64,000 nt of DNA from Cryptomeria japonica (Eukaryota; Streptophyta; Pinopsida; Cupressales; Cupressaceae): assembly GCF_030272615.1 (NCBI RefSeq), contig NC_081407.1:265865574-265929573 (forward strand), read 5' to 3'. How positions within the stretch are numbered: the stretch's first letter is position 1; every line of letters begins with the position of its first letter. Positions 12,379-25,079 of the stretch are shown here, one piece after another. The position numbers and the translations under genes were made by a program. The notes beneath the pieces are model-generated. The model was not told where the DNA came from and made no database searches. It saw only the letters and a list, made by a program, of their open reading frames with translations.

Positions 12379-12380
<2 letters not shown>

Positions 12381-12401
12381 TCCATACAATCCCTTCCAAC
12401 G

Positions 12402-12405
<4 letters not shown>

Positions 12406-12486
<81 letters not shown>
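12406..12486. repeat. (TC)n microsatellite, second tract
   Basis: About 81 bp of uninterrupted TC, again preceded by GAAAC. The words CCATACAATC and CCAACGGA occur on both sides of it, which suggests a local duplication of tract plus spacer. Confidence 0.95.
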
Positions 12487-12491
<5 letters not shown>

Positions 12492-14730
12492 CCATTCCAA
12501 CGGACAATCCCTTCCATACAATCTTTTCAAAATGATAATGCAAAGATGGTAAAATTCCTCCAACCTGGTAATAGAAGTTATTGCCTATGAAAATTGAAGA
12601 AGCACAATCCACAATACAAAAAAAATCCAAAGCCAAGCTCCCAAATCCAAAACCCAATTTGAAGCCAACAAATCCTTAGAAAAATGCAAATATTTTCTAG
12701 CCAAAAAGAACCCCCACATAAACTCAAAAAACTATATTTACAATAATCAATTAAAATTCATAGCTCATCACCCAATCAAAATTAAAATAGAAAATATAAT
12801 TAATCTTACCAACCATATCAAAAATTGAGGTAAGAAATAATAAAATAATATTAACCTCCAACTCCAACTCATAAGAGCCAATAGAAAAGAGGGTAGGTAA
12901 ATAAAATAATTAAACAAATAAATAAATGGGGTAAATATTAAAAATAAACCAAATACCAATAAATAAACAAATAAATATTTATAAACCACAAGTACAAATA
13001 TAATATAAACATGAAATTAAATCCACAAAGTGAATATTAATAAATAAATAATATTATCTCACAAACACAACTCCCAACAAGGCCAATCACAACAAGGGGT
13101 AAATAAATAATAACAAATAAATATCCAATAAAATAAATAATCAAATTCATATATAAATCATAAGTGCTCAAATAATATAATTTAAACTTGATAACATTAA
13201 TATCTCCCACATACATATAAAATATAATGAATAGATAATCTTTTATGCATAATTATATATGCCAAATATTATAATTTGCAAAATATACTAATGTCATCCA
13301 TTAATTTAATTGAATAATTAATAAGCTATATAAATTGATCAATTAATAATTTTATTAATAATCACAAATCCACAATGCAACCCGACATAAGGTTGAACAA
13401 CATACCAAATGACGCTAACCAATGACTCAAGCCAAGACACTAAACTGACGAGGTATCAACTAAGCCTAGAGTGTGTAGAAGGAACTCATGTCACCTCTGA
13501 TCAACTTGCCATTGGGATTAAAAACATGCTTAGACTTGTGAGTCTAGGTGGAGTCGATGTTTGGTACCTTCAATCCCGCAACTACCAATAACTACAAGAG
13601 CACATATACAATACATATATCTCAAAATGATTAGAGAAGTGAAAGATCGTAAGATCATATCGTGGTTATGATGAGTGATAAGACATCATCTTTTACATGA
13701 ATACAATGCTAAAACAATCATGACAATCATAATATCAGCTCATCCAATATAACCACAAGGCAGGGTTAGTACTAGTAAGATATCCTTATATCATCGTAAG
13801 CAATATAAATCACATATGAATAATGAGTACATATAGATCACTAAATATAAGTCTAACCATCATAATAGTCTAGGATATAACATCATCCACATAAATTATA
13901 ATGTATAAATTATAAATATGAAATGTCTAAGATAATTCATCATAAGAAATAAACATGAACCTCATGTCCTAACTAGTGAAATAACCATGAAGCTAATTAT
14001 TCACCTAACTTTATTAATCAAACCAGAGCATGGGGTCAGCATCATCATACTAATCATAATGATTCCACTAATGTGAAAGAGAATATCAGTATAAAGAATG
14101 AAATGAGAGGCATCAAGAGCATGAACAAGTCCAAACGTATTTATCATATCCTCTCATAAAGGATGAATCGGGGAGGGGCACTACATTCTTGCTAACAATT
14201 TATGTTTTAATTTTTATTGTTATAAAGGACATATGACCCTTGTTTCCCTTCTTCTTATATAAAAAATATTGTTTATCATTTATTTAATCTAGAGTAGTTT
14301 TGGGGATATGACTATGACATTTTTAGTATTGGTCATTTTCTTTACTTGTTTCGAAACCTAATATTGTATCAAGTTCATTTTCTCATAGTCTAATTTATCT
14401 TTCCTTTGTTTTTAGAGATTTGAAAGTAAATTAGTGGCATTTCTTTTGCAAAAAATTAGTATTCTCTTCTTTTCATTCTTCAAATGATCTAGAGAATCAA
14501 AATAAATTAACCAAAAAAGAAGCTTTCGAAAGATCTTAGTTTTTTTTTGTTTTAGGTGTGATCTAACTTTTGGTGATTGGTGTAGTAATATAAAATTAAT
14601 CATTACATAATTTGTTAGTCTTGAGATAGTTAATGTTGACATTTATTTCACCAAATCTAAAGTTTGAGAAGCTAATTTTTATATGAGTATGCTTATTTGA
14701 TTAGGGTTTATAAACTATGTGAATTATTTG
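12487..14730. other. AT-rich DNA, no gene recognised
   Basis: Mostly AT-rich, with a less AT-rich patch at 13380-13600. Near 14170-14187 the plus strand reads GAGGGGCACTACA, whose complement TGTAGTGCCCCTC looks like the start of a gypsy-type LTR. No matching second end was found, so I do not call an element. No coding region is supported. Confidence 0.4.
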
Positions 14731-14732
14731 GT

Positions 14733-14791
14733 GATCCCATAATACTAGGTTACACTTTTTGGTAAATTCTGATTTTTGCTAAAATCACACA
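14733..14791. repeat. left arm of a dispersed inverted repeat
   Basis: Contains CCCATAATACTAGGTTACAC then TTTTTGG, followed by a TGATTTTTGC-like end. The reverse complement of 15853-15904 reads the same with a few mismatches. The arms enclose about 1.06 kb of AT-rich DNA, as in a foldback element or an old DNA transposon. No coding region lies between them. Confidence 0.55.
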
Positions 14792-15852
14792 TTTTTTAGA
14801 AAATATAACAATTTAAGCCTTGAGATGAATTTCTAATCAAGTCTCTATCAATTAAAATATCAATTTTTAATCTTTCAGTTACTAATAATTACCTATTGCA
14901 TTAATTTTCCATTTTTTGACGAGTAACCCCTTTGCAATATGTTGTTCTATCAAGGAATGGTAGTCCAATATGATTTGATCAATGAGCATGTATGATGTAT
15001 TCACCTCCACCAATCATATGAACTAACAAGTGTTTTTTTATCTCATGTATGTACACAATCCCATTTGAAGTAATTAATTAAAGAGAGTTGAATGAAAGCC
15101 TCTTAGATCAAAATCACTTGGATAGAACCTCTCTACTCTTAAATCATTCCTGCAATGGAGTCTCTTTTGCACCTATCAAAATGTTGACAAAAAACCACTT
15201 TTACATTAGCTTTTAAGGGGTCAAATGAATTCATTTAGATTTTTTTTTTTAAGTATGTAGTCCTATTATATTCTTTTCAAAAAGTATAATTTTTAACATA
15301 TTTAATTTCATTAATATATATATTTTTTATAGCTTATGAATATAAGTTTTTCATCAGACATTAAGGACTGTCTCATACATGAGAAAATTTTGAAAAATAC
15401 ATTAAAAATATATTTTCCTTATGTATGGATATCCCCATTTCAACTCAAAAATCAGAAGTTAATTCAAATGCATACAAAAAATTTATACATTACAAAATAC
15501 ATATTTGTCGAAATTAGAATTACTTTGACTTCAAAAATTAACTAAAAAATTATGAAAAATATCCATCCATTGGATATTGGTGTGACAAATCTATGTTCTA
15601 GAAATTAGAAATTCATTCTTCCTATAAAATGCTATGTATCACACAGTAAATGTCACATCTAAAAAATATTGATTACTGTAAATATTATGTTATTAAAAGT
15701 TACATAATAATATGGACAATTCGTTTCTAATTTAAAATATATATATATATATATTTGTATGAAAAAACTCACAAATTAGTAGTTTACTTCATCTTCAAAT
15801 TCTTAATGGTTTAGCTGCTATAAGTGTTTGAAAGTGAGTAAATGGTGCAAAA

Positions 15853-15904
15853 TGCTGATTTTAGTGTCAAGTTTGGCCAAAAAGTGTAACCAAGTATTAT
15901 GGGA
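15853..15904. repeat. right arm of a dispersed inverted repeat
   Basis: Partner of 14733-14791. It contains AAAAAGTGTAACCAAGTATT and TGATTTTAG, complementary to the left arm. Similarity fades outside the arms, although TTATAAACC/GGTTTATAA-like words continue on both sides. Confidence 0.55.
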
Positions 15905-16960
15905 CTTCATTTACACCTAAATTTGACTATAATTTCACTAAATAACATTAGAATCTCTAATATGGGTTATAAACCTAGGAGTATTTGGTTAGTTTTCTTT
16001 AGATGGGTTAGGAGCTATTTTTTGGGTTATATAGAGCTTGAGGTGATCCTAGAGGTTACTTAGTATTTGTTGTAGTGTGGAGATTTTTTGAAGGCATCAT
16101 CACAATAAGAGTAACAAACTCCAAAATTACTTGTTCATTCACCTATTTTAGAGATATATGTAGAAGGAGACAATTTTTTTTACCTTGAGCTCATAGCCCA
16201 ATGCCATATGAATGCAAGTGCTTGCATTTTTTTCTAATTTTATTAATAATAAAAATAAATAAATAAAAGGGCCATCTTTTAGGTCCATGACCTATGCACA
16301 ACCATATAGCTATGGATTACTTTTGGGCTTGATCCGTTTATAGTCCCCTTAGAAGGCTTGGTTTCTCTATATACTACTAATTCCTTCCTTTGGTTTCCCC
16401 TTGACCTCTATAGTACCTCATGTGGCTAATATACCATTTACCACCCTCCGCATATAAGTTGTCATTCCTCTACATATCAAGCAGTAGATATTCTATCAAA
16501 AACTTACTGATCAATAATTTATATTTGGAAAGATAATTTTATTACACAATATAAGAAACATGTTATTATTACCCAAAATCATAAAAATAATATTTATAAT
16601 CAATAGTATTTTTACGTTTGAATTTCAAATTTAATTAAATAAATTTTGAAATATGATAAAACAATTTAGAAATTGTATTCCATTTGACCATACTTCACAA
16701 TACTATCTAGATAATTAAAAAAATCGACGTCTACCTAAAGAACATAATATATTTTTTATCATACTTATTAATTAATTAAAAATTAAATATCAACAATATT
16801 CTAATTTTTTAATTAATTTATAAAAAACAAAAGATGCATACGCTAAAAAGATACTGTTCTATTATACTCGTAATCCGAGAAAAACAGATAAAGAGTAATA
16901 TACACCCTTGTTTATTCTGTGAAAAACCACCATTATTACTTGGGATGCACAGCACACATA
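15905..16960. other. intergenic DNA downstream of thaumatin-like gene 1
   Basis: AT-rich, no gene seen. From about 16830 rightward the sequence matches the 3' flank of gene 2 (27596-27725): AAAGATACTGTTCTATTATA, then a shared CTTGTTTATTCT and TGGGATGCACAGCACAC. It is therefore part of the duplicated unit and probably contains the 3' UTR. Confidence 0.5.
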
Positions 16961-16968
16961 TATTATCC

Positions 16969-18044
16969 CTATTCGACTGCATAAAGACTTCCACTTGAAG
17001 TGGAGGTAGAATTAGACTGTGAATCACCATTACCGCAGAAAACAATTCTATAATTGCTGCCCCCGGGGCAAGTGAAGGTACTTTTGGGATCATCCTTGGC
17101 ATAGCTGTAGGCCATGGGACATTCTCGCTTGAAAAACTTAGAGTAGCCTGTAGGAGGGCAATTATCGAGGAAGGATCCCGTACAGCAGTCGGCTGGCGTG
17201 TTGAAAGTAGCACACGCACTTCTGCACCCATCGACTACCTTCAACTCTCTTGGGCACTTTGAATTTATGTCGCTATTGCAGGCGATTCTTTTGCACTTTG
17301 AATTGGAAAGAATGACAGTCATGCGGAGGTTGAATCCATCGACGAGAGAGATGTCGTAGAAGTCCAAGTTCTGGAATTGATTGAGAGCATACTCAAAGAG
17401 CGTTGAGGGAACGCCTCCCGATCCCTGGCAGTTGAGTAATCCCCCGCAGTCGCCAGTGTTGCATCTCCCTCGACCTCTGCCATCGAAAGAGCAGCCGGTG
17501 CGACCCCACAACCTTCCCTTTGCTCCGCCTGGAACATTCACTCTCCATGACTGTCCCCTCCGTAGCTCTCTCCCTCCCCCAAACGGAGTCCCTGCCGCCC
17601 ACACCGTGAAGGGGCACTGGTTTTCTATGTCAAAGCTCACACCCTCGACTCCTGCACATGAAAATAATGAAAACCGTTTTAGTGGGTCTTGGTGAAATTG
17701 AATGGCTCACAAGAAATTGATCATATTAGATTTTTAAAATTTATAATATTAGTTGATTGTGTCAGTATATTTGGATCAATAGTTGAAATCATATTCTGAA
17801 ATCTATTAGCCGAATGTTTATAGAAAGCTTAAGAGAATCACGCTCAAAAACTTTAAAAACTGATTTTTCAAATCATGAAATCTAATTTGAAACATTAATG
17901 TAAAAATACTAACCCAATCAAATTCAAAACACTAATTAATAAATGTATGACTCTTCACACCAATCTATTTGGGTTGAGTTGCATACCTGCGTAGAGTGAT
18001 ACCGCCATTGTTGTGAGCAAAATCCACAATATTGCCCGCGCCAT
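16969..18044 (-). CDS. thaumatin-like protein (PR-5 family), gene 1, two exons
   Basis: Exon 1 is 18044-17987 (58 bp) and exon 2 is 17651-16969 (683 bp). The 335-bp intron has GTATGC at its donor and a GCAG acceptor. The spliced product is 246 residues. The N-terminus [20 protein letters not shown] is a signal peptide, so the protein is secreted. The mature part shows the thaumatin signature [16 protein letters not shown] and 16 cysteines, the full set for eight disulfides, plus the usual C-terminal YRIVFC. The tail after FCGNG is Ser/Asn-rich and ends LYAVE. PR-5 proteins are extracellular defence proteins, often antifungal or glucan-binding. Where most relatives read CPDAYSY this reads CPMAYSY, so a commonly acidic position is Met. 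The gene looks intact. It is a close duplicate of the gene at 27730-28844. Confidence 0.93.
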
Positions 18045-18107
18045 TTCAATTGCAAATTGGTCTGATATGGAAAATATCAGTGGTCTATGAATTATGAAGG
18101 CAGGAAC

Positions 18108-18117
18108 TATATATAAA
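18108..18117 (-). promoter_or_regulatory. TATA box of thaumatin-like gene 1
   Basis: Minus-strand TTTATATATAG about 65-75 bp upstream of the ATG at 18044. Gene 2 has the same box at the same distance, with the neighbouring GGCAGG conserved. Confidence 0.7.
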
Positions 18118-18179
18118 AATTTGTGAGTCACTGGAAAAAGTCTTTCGCTAGTCATTGGAAAAAGTCTCATGCTAGTGAG

Positions 18180-18955
18180 CCGGCTGAGACCGGGCCTCCG
18201 TATTGCCTATCCATCCACATATCAGAATGGACATTTGACTTTATTTATTAATTAAATATATATTACAATACAACGTGGTGTTTTATAATTTTTAATTAAT
18301 TAATACATAGCATGATGATTTCTTCCGAAAACACTGCCTTTACTTTTGGGATTGATTTTGCTATTAAGTTCAATTTTTGTACTATTTTATAATCAGTGGC
18401 GTGCAAGTCTCTGTCTTGAAATCATTGCTTCGTCAGTGACGTTCAATTATGATTTTGCTGTAACGCCGAGATTGGGTTTCACATAATCGGTGGGCAACGA
18501 CAAGACAGAAGCATCTGTATAAATTAATGAGGTGAAAATCTCCGATACTAATTGAATTCAATGCATTTATTGTCAAACGTAAAGTACTAAAAAATTATTG
18601 CTAGTCAAATATATCTAGGTACCTAGTTGATATATTAAAAATTTGGGTTACGTAACAGGATAAGAACAAGGAGGTTTGATGATGTCACACTTCATCAACT
18701 CCAAAATGTCAAATTTCCGCCTTTGAAATTTTCAGGCATCTAAACTGTATCGCACGAATATACTATTTTAGACGTAAGGAGAGTATTGGAAGAAAACGAA
18801 TATATCATACTAAAATTGCCTAGATAGAGGGTATGCAGTGCTGGAAACAGAGCGATCTCATCCATAAATACGTTCGCGATCGACGACCAATTTCCGCGAA
18901 TTTTCGATTAGCCGTTTTTCATGTGTCACCATTTTTCTCTGCTCGCAATTTGTTT
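18180..18955 (-). promoter_or_regulatory. conserved 5' flank of thaumatin-like gene 1
   Basis: This upstream region recurs beside gene 2 (about 28970-29720) and as an isolated copy at 63168-63850. Shared landmarks include CACTGCCTTTACTTTTGGGA, GCTTCGTCAGTGACG, ATCTCCGATACTAATTG and a GGGTTACGTAACAGG box with the palindrome TTACGTAA. Similarity to the third copy ends near 18955, where the T-rich tail of the LINE begins. Promoter function is inferred from position and conservation. Confidence 0.6.
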
Positions 18956-19689
18956 GTTTTTATTTTTATTTTTAAGGTAACTGCTATCATTGTGGGGATC
19001 GCTCCCTCTATTACCTTCCAACAAGATTTACAAAGGATCATAAAATACTTTATAGAACAATCACTACCCCTTGCAAACACCCATCAAACCCAAGACGCTC
19101 CACTCTAAATATGATTGCAATGGCTTCATAGGTCTGATCATCCGCCCAGAACAATCATTCAACTTGTTCATATAAAGTTTCGGGCCTACAAATGCAATGA
19201 GACCGAAATGATGCTCCATCTACCTTCCACCTCTCCTCTCCTAATCGCAGCAAAATCTATAAGAACACTATCACCCAACACGGCTCTAAATAGATCCTGT
19301 GTTTCCAGAGGATTCCAAATCTCCATGAGCCCGAAAATACCCCAAACTGAGGTTACATTCCTTTTCTGAGTGCACCTTTGAACCGGTCAGATTCTACTCA
19401 ATTGTTTCTTTGTTTCCCTCCTCTCGAGATTTTCCTCGTACAACAAGAACACCATTCCCTTTAGTCACCTACAACTGTCGGCATGGTTACTAATCTGACT
19501 TCTGAGAAAAAATCTCAGAGCAATGAAGTCGTCCTGCCGAAACTCATCCCACTCCCTGTCTAGAGATATTGGTAACCAAACCTCCCTCAACTTCGGCAAT
19601 CTCCCTCTGTAAATCTGTTATTTTAGTCTCTTCAAAGGTGACAGATCCGGACTCACATGTGATTCCTTTATCTGTCGATTTGCTCCCTT

Positions 19690-22600
19690 CCCTGTAGGTA
19701 TGAGAAATAGCGAAATGTTCAATTTAATCTAACCAGTATCTCGCTGCCTTAACTAGTTGGTCAAGTTTCCAATTCAACGATCCCCCTGTTCTTAAAGCAT
19801 ATACAAACTTGAGAGTCCCCTTCAATTTCAACCATGTTGTACCCTTTAGATACGCATAACTGAATCCCTCTTATCATGGCCTCTGCCTCTGCCTCTGCAA
19901 GATTGTTAGTTAAGGGGCCCAATGCCCCAAACATGCCCCATTTACATTCTCCAGATTCGTTCCTAATCAGGCAACCAAATCCAGAATCCCCCGGGTTGCC
20001 CCTCGCTGCACCATCGAAATTCATTTTAACCCAACCCGGCTTTGGATGTTTCCATCTAACCTCCTTTCTCATCGATTTATCTTTGATAACAAATCCCACC
20101 AGCAACTTGAGATATTCCCACTTCTTTTGAATAGCCTCGTCCCAACTCGAAATATATCTAACTTTCTTGTCCCTCACCTTGCTAATGACCACTTCACAAA
20201 TACTCCTTTTAATATCTTCTATAACCAAATGAACATTCCTTGAAATAGCCCTAAACACCCTATTGTTCCTTTCTTTCCAAATTTTCTATGCTATCATTGA
20301 AGGTCCCACCGTCCATATATCTCCCCAAAGTGAATGCTTTCCTATGATCGACCAACTTCTAATGAAGTCAATCAGCTTCCTAGGCCTGGCCAATTGAATG
20401 TTGATTGAATCAAGGAACCAATCCCAACATTCCTCTGCAAACTGACACTCATATAGAAGGTGATTGGTGTTCTCATCTTCTCTAGCACACAAACTAGATG
20501 CTTGGACCAGCAATCCCAATAACCTTCAACCTTTCTCCCAACAATATTCTGTCATGCAGTGCCACCCATAGAAAATCCCTTGCTCTGGGTGCCACTAATT
20601 TACTCCAACACATCCGAGCTGACCAATCTTCCTCCACTCTTCTCCTCAATAGCTCATAACCCAACTTCATCGAGTAATTCCCAGACGAAGCAACACACAA
20701 TAAAATTTCATCCTCTTCCAAGTCTATATTCATTCTTCTAATAGAAAGCTCCTCACTCACCCACAATCCGTCCTCCATGTCCAATCTTCCCAAAGCATCC
20801 CAGTTCCAAATCACCATCTCCCCAACCTGCCTTGGGTTAGATATGTAATCAGCGACTACCACTCCAACACCCTCTTCTACCTCCACCACCTTCTCCTTAT
20901 CTACAATGAGATCAACAAGCGCTACTCCTCCATTCTAAGAGTCTCTCCAAAAGCTTGCTTTTCTACCTTTCCCCACCTTCCATGTCAAGTGATCTATTAT
21001 AACTTGTTTGCTTTCACACAAGAAATTCCAAATCGTTGATCCCTTTGGGGGATTGGCAATAGTTAAAACTCTACTCGAATTATCCAAATCCAAATACTTA
21101 TGTCTCATGACCCGACACCATAACTTATCAGGTTGCTTTAACATCTTCCGAGATAACTTCACAACCAGAGTGAAATTTTGATTGGAAAGATCCCGAATGC
21201 CTGCACCCCCTTCTGCCTTGTGCAGGCACACCGTTTTCCATCCAACAAGTGGAAACTTCTTAGCTTCTTTTGATCCAGACCACATGAATCTCTTGAAAAT
21301 ACTCTCCATCTTCCTAATCACCTCCTTATTGATGTTGTAGTAGGACATGGTATAAATTGGAATGGCTGACAAAACAGCCCTAAGCATGACTATTCTCCAG
21401 GCCTAGGATAACCAACTATTTTTCCAATTTGAATCTTTATTTTGGCATTTCTCTAAAATCTCCCTCCATAGTTTATTTCTCCTACATCCATCAAATAGTG
21501 GGACCCCCAAATATTTGACCGCGAGTTGACCTTCTTTGAAACCTAACGTGTCCACAATTCTCTTATGCACTCCATACTTGGACTTGAAGAAAAATACCTC
21601 AGACTTATCTTTATTCATGAACTGTCCAAACACCGTAGAGTACAGATCCAATATACCCTTGATGACCTGAGCCTCCCTGACTGATGTTTCTCCAAACAAC
21701 ATAATATCATCTACGAATTGTGAATGGGATATCGGCTCCATTTCCTCAGAAATATCCACTCCCAACCATAGCCTATTCCTTCTAATTGATTTGATCAACC
21801 AACATAATGCTTCTGCCATCAACACAAACAAGAAAGGTGAGATCGGATCTCCTTGACGGAGCCCGTTGCCTGATTAAAAAAAGTCATATAACAAGCCATT
21901 GACCATGATTGAAAATCTAGGTTTAAGAATGCAAGTTTTAATAATATCAATCCATTCCTTAGAGAATCAAAATTTCTCCAATACCCCAAAAATAAAACTC
22001 CAAGAAACCCTGTCATATGCCTTACTCACGTCTAGTTTAATAGCCATACCTCTAATGTTGGCAGACTTGATCGAGTGACAAACCTTGGAGGCCAAGATGA
22101 TACTATCAACATTGTCTCTTCCAAGAGTAAACCCATTTTGTAGTAACTTCTTAAGTCTATTCGCTAAAGCTTTAGCAAGTATTTTGTACATAACGTTGCA
22201 GAGAGAGATTGGACAAAAATCAGATAAATATTCATACTCTAATTTTTTTGGAATAAGGACCACCACAGTATTTTTAATATCTTTCACACACTTCTTTTTG
22301 GCCCAGATATCCTCTACCACCATGTAAATATCTTCTCCCATAAAATCCCAGCATTTGTGGAAGAATCTCGCTGGAAAGCCATCAGATCCTAGTGCTTTAC
22401 TGGGATGTAGAAGAAAGGCTGCCTCTTTGATTTCTTCTTAGGTGAAACTACCAGTCAACATCTAGTTATCTTCCTCTGACACTAGCCTAGGGATAACTTC
22501 CAAAACTGTGGACAATTTGGCCCTATCTAATGGAGCATTATTACATAGGATTGATTCAAAAAACTTCAACGCTTCCTCACCTATGGATTGCTCTTCCAAA

Positions 22601-23759
22601 CACCAACCTCCTTTCGAGTCTCAAATATTGTTGATTCTATTAATCCCTCCTCTCTTTCACTAAAGCGTGAAAAAATTTCATGTTGAGATCTCCTTCTCTC
22701 AACCAAGTTTCTTGGGCTTTGTCTCTCGAATAAATTTTTTCTCTTGCCAAAATTTCTGATAGCTCTTCCTTTAGCCTCTTTTCCATCTCAAATTTGGAGC
22801 AACCCATACCACTCGAAATAATCTTGTCATTAAGAAATTCTAACTCTTCCTCTATTCGAGCCTTTTCCACAAAGATATTTTTGAAACATGTCATGTTCAA
22901 CTCCTTCAACTGGGATTTAAGGAAGTTCAATATGTGAACAAACCTGAAGTTCAATGTACCCTTGAATATATCACTCTCCTTCCACCAAACTTCTAACTTG
23001 GACTTCAAATCCAGATCCCTCCACCACATGAACTGGAATTTGAAATATCCTTTAGAACACCTATGTTGACTATCCATTTTGAGCAAAATTGGGAAGTGGT
23101 CAGAAGCAAAATATGGCAGAATGGTAGACACAAAAGAAGCCGTCTCCATCCATCCTTTGGATATGAGGAATCGATCCAGTCTCTCACGAATATTGGTGAA
23201 ACCCCTCCTTTTGTTTGTCCACGTGAATCTCCCATTGTTAGGCTTAATGTCACACAACTGAGAAGCATTCACAAAGTTGCTGAAGCCTACCATCGCTCTG
23301 TTACCCCTAACTAAACCTCCTTCTTTTTTATTAGAGTTGAGGATCTAGCATTGAAGTCCCCCGACACAATGATCCTGCTACAATCATTCTAACCTAAGAT
23401 ATTGATTAATTGTTCCCAAAACTCTTCTTTCCTATCCAACCTAGGAGGCGAAGAAAATGGCAATTAGAAGAGAGAATTGTGCCTATCCCAACAATCCAAA
23501 ACTCTCCTTGATCAATGACTTCGAACCTAGTTGATCTAGAATCCTAGAGGATTCCCAACCCTCCTAACTGACCAGTAGCCACCTGAAACACACCATCCCA
23601 CATCTGACAATAACTCAAGAACTTTCCTCCTTTCTCGTGGTTAAACTTAGTTTCCTAAAGCAAAATAATCTCTGGACTTTCCTTCAGCAAACATCGCTTA
23701 ACCATCCTACTTTTGTCAGGAGCCAAAAGGCCCCTAACATTCCAAGAAAGGATCCTCAT
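19690..23759 (-). pseudogene. LINE ORF2: endonuclease, reverse transcriptase, RNase H (broken)
   Basis: Starts at ATG 23759 with MRILSWNVRGL, the opening of a plant LINE endonuclease. LL-stop-ETK follows at 23655, where Gln is canonical. Endonuclease motifs continue with FTWTNKR, RERLDRFL and SDHFPI near 23090. Reverse transcriptase shows LIPKK, KLDVSKAYDRVSW (about 22030), GLRQGDPISPFLF (about 21860) and FVDD (about 21710). FVDD is unusual, FADD or YADD being normal. The sequence continues with AIPIY, a zf-RVT region (RDFLWVALHDRILLGERL, CAREDENTNHLLYEC) and RNase H (NFDGAARGNPGDSGFG). A tail HTYREGSKSTDKG lies near 19690. In-frame stops include 23655, 21403 and 20935, and there are also frameshifts. 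Confidence 0.88.
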
Positions 23760-24335
23760 CTCCCTCCAAGAGTGCACTCCGCCCCTTGGATGCCTTAAGG
23801 AACTCAGAAATGCTTTTCCAACCGTTTTGGATCGCCTCATCTTCCCTTTTCTGTTTATTAGTTTTCCTACCCTTTCTTTTTTTGGAAATACCAATCTTGA
23901 CTGCTGCAGATTGGCTCAAGCACCGTCTATCTATGACTTCCAAAATGTCATCCCCTGACCCAGGTTCCTCCGAGAGCCATATCTCTTCCGTCTCCGAATC
24001 TTCAAAATCTTCTGTGGCATTTCCGCCACCCTTAGCCGCCGTACCATCGACCTCTCCCCGACAGGAATTATCATTTCGTGCCTCCTACTTATGCTTACAT
24101 GCCTCCCCCGCCACACTCCCACAACAATTCGAGACATGGAGATGAGAGTCCCCTCGACCCGTCTCTATGTCGAGAATGGGGGATTTGGAAGAGAAGGATT
24201 AATATTGTCATCCCTCAAGTTACTCTCTGGTATCTTATACATAGAAGGCGCTTTCGACTTCGAATGGTTGTTGTTTGCAACATTCTTTTTCGGGGTCCAT
24301 CTTGTAAAATTCTTTACTCGCGAAAACCGTTCCAA

Positions 24336-25079
24336 CTATCTGGCATTAACCCATCGTCTCCCAAACTTGGGCCGCGAACGTTCCTCCACTTCCAGATTTT
24401 CAATCCAAAACCTACCTCCAACTCCCAAATCAATATTCGGAGCGATTGTCTTCACAACCGCCTGTTTTAATCTTGCGTATACATACAAATCCCCGTTGGC
24501 AATTTCTTCGCCCACCTCCATCAGCGTACCCAATGATCTGCCAATCTTGTCCAAACACTCCTCATTCCAGTACTCGATAGGCAGGTTATATAACCGAACC
24601 CAAATCGGGTTTTCATATGGTGGCAATCCAGGGGCTTAATATTCGGCACCCATTTTTGCATATACAATAGGCATCCATCAACCATCCACAACCGAATTTG
24701 AAGAATTTTACCCCTAATAATCTTCGAAGGCAAAAACTACCACAAAGAATTTTTTCGGCAAAAATTTTACAATACAATCAACCTTCCATTCTTTAATTGA
24801 AGCTCTCGTTCTCCTCTTACCAATAATTCTGCAAATCACAACCTGCGTTTTCATCAATTCATTGTCCATTACTAATTCCTCAAAGACATCGATTGTTTGA
24901 ATTGCTAAATCATCATCCTCTTCCTCACAAACTTTTTCAGACTGTTTGTTCAAGTCTTCTCTCATTGCAATACCCTCCTCCATATTATCTCTCTGCTTGC
25001 AATTTGTGTTTGCACCGTTTTTCAAATGAAGATAATTACTAGGCATCATCTTGCCGTTTAATTTTAAAAAATTTCCCAT
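24336..25079 (-). pseudogene. LINE ORF1, DUF4283-type RNA-binding protein (broken)
   Basis: From ATG 25079 a 121-codon acidic N-terminal frame ends in VDCIVKFLPKKFFVVVFAF. After a stop and frame changes it continues as LWMVDGCLLYMQKW and NPIWVRLYNLPIEYWNEECL, then GRSLGTLMEVGE and YVYARL. This pattern is the DUF4283 domain that begins ORF1 of plant L1 LINEs and LINE-derived proteins. No zinc knuckle was seen further down. The frame is broken, so no product is expected. Confidence 0.75.

Larger units (their letters stand above)
18960..25079 (-). mobile_element. L1-type LINE, decayed, near full length
   Basis: A minus-strand non-LTR retrotransposon with ORF1 (DUF4283-type) followed by ORF2 (endonuclease, reverse transcriptase, zf-RVT, RNase H). 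The 3' end lies near 18960, where the plus strand is T-rich (TTTTTATTTTTATTTTTAAG), the complement of an A-rich tail. It inserted into the duplicated 5' flank of thaumatin-like gene 1, because the homologous copy at 63.8 kb continues without it. Several stops and frameshifts make it inactive. Confidence 0.85.

Noticed and set aside
12253-12657. Minus-strand Arg-Glu repeat frame
   Set aside because: Alternating RE arises from (GA)n. Flanking residues show no protein motif.
13010-14187. Possible gypsy LTR ending at TGTAGTGCCCCTC (minus)
   Set aside because: No second terminus, primer-binding site or target duplication found; noted only in the intergenic entry.
17381-17695. Plus-strand Pro-rich frame antisense to thaumatin-like gene 1 (also at 28142-28456)
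   Set aside because: Present in both copies only because the sense exon is conserved. No independent signal.
25020-25045. CACCGTTTTTCAAATGAAGAT resembling the third-locus flank near 63857, considered as the distal LINE junction
   Set aside because: It lies inside the LINE ORF1 reading frame and the match is short, so probably chance.
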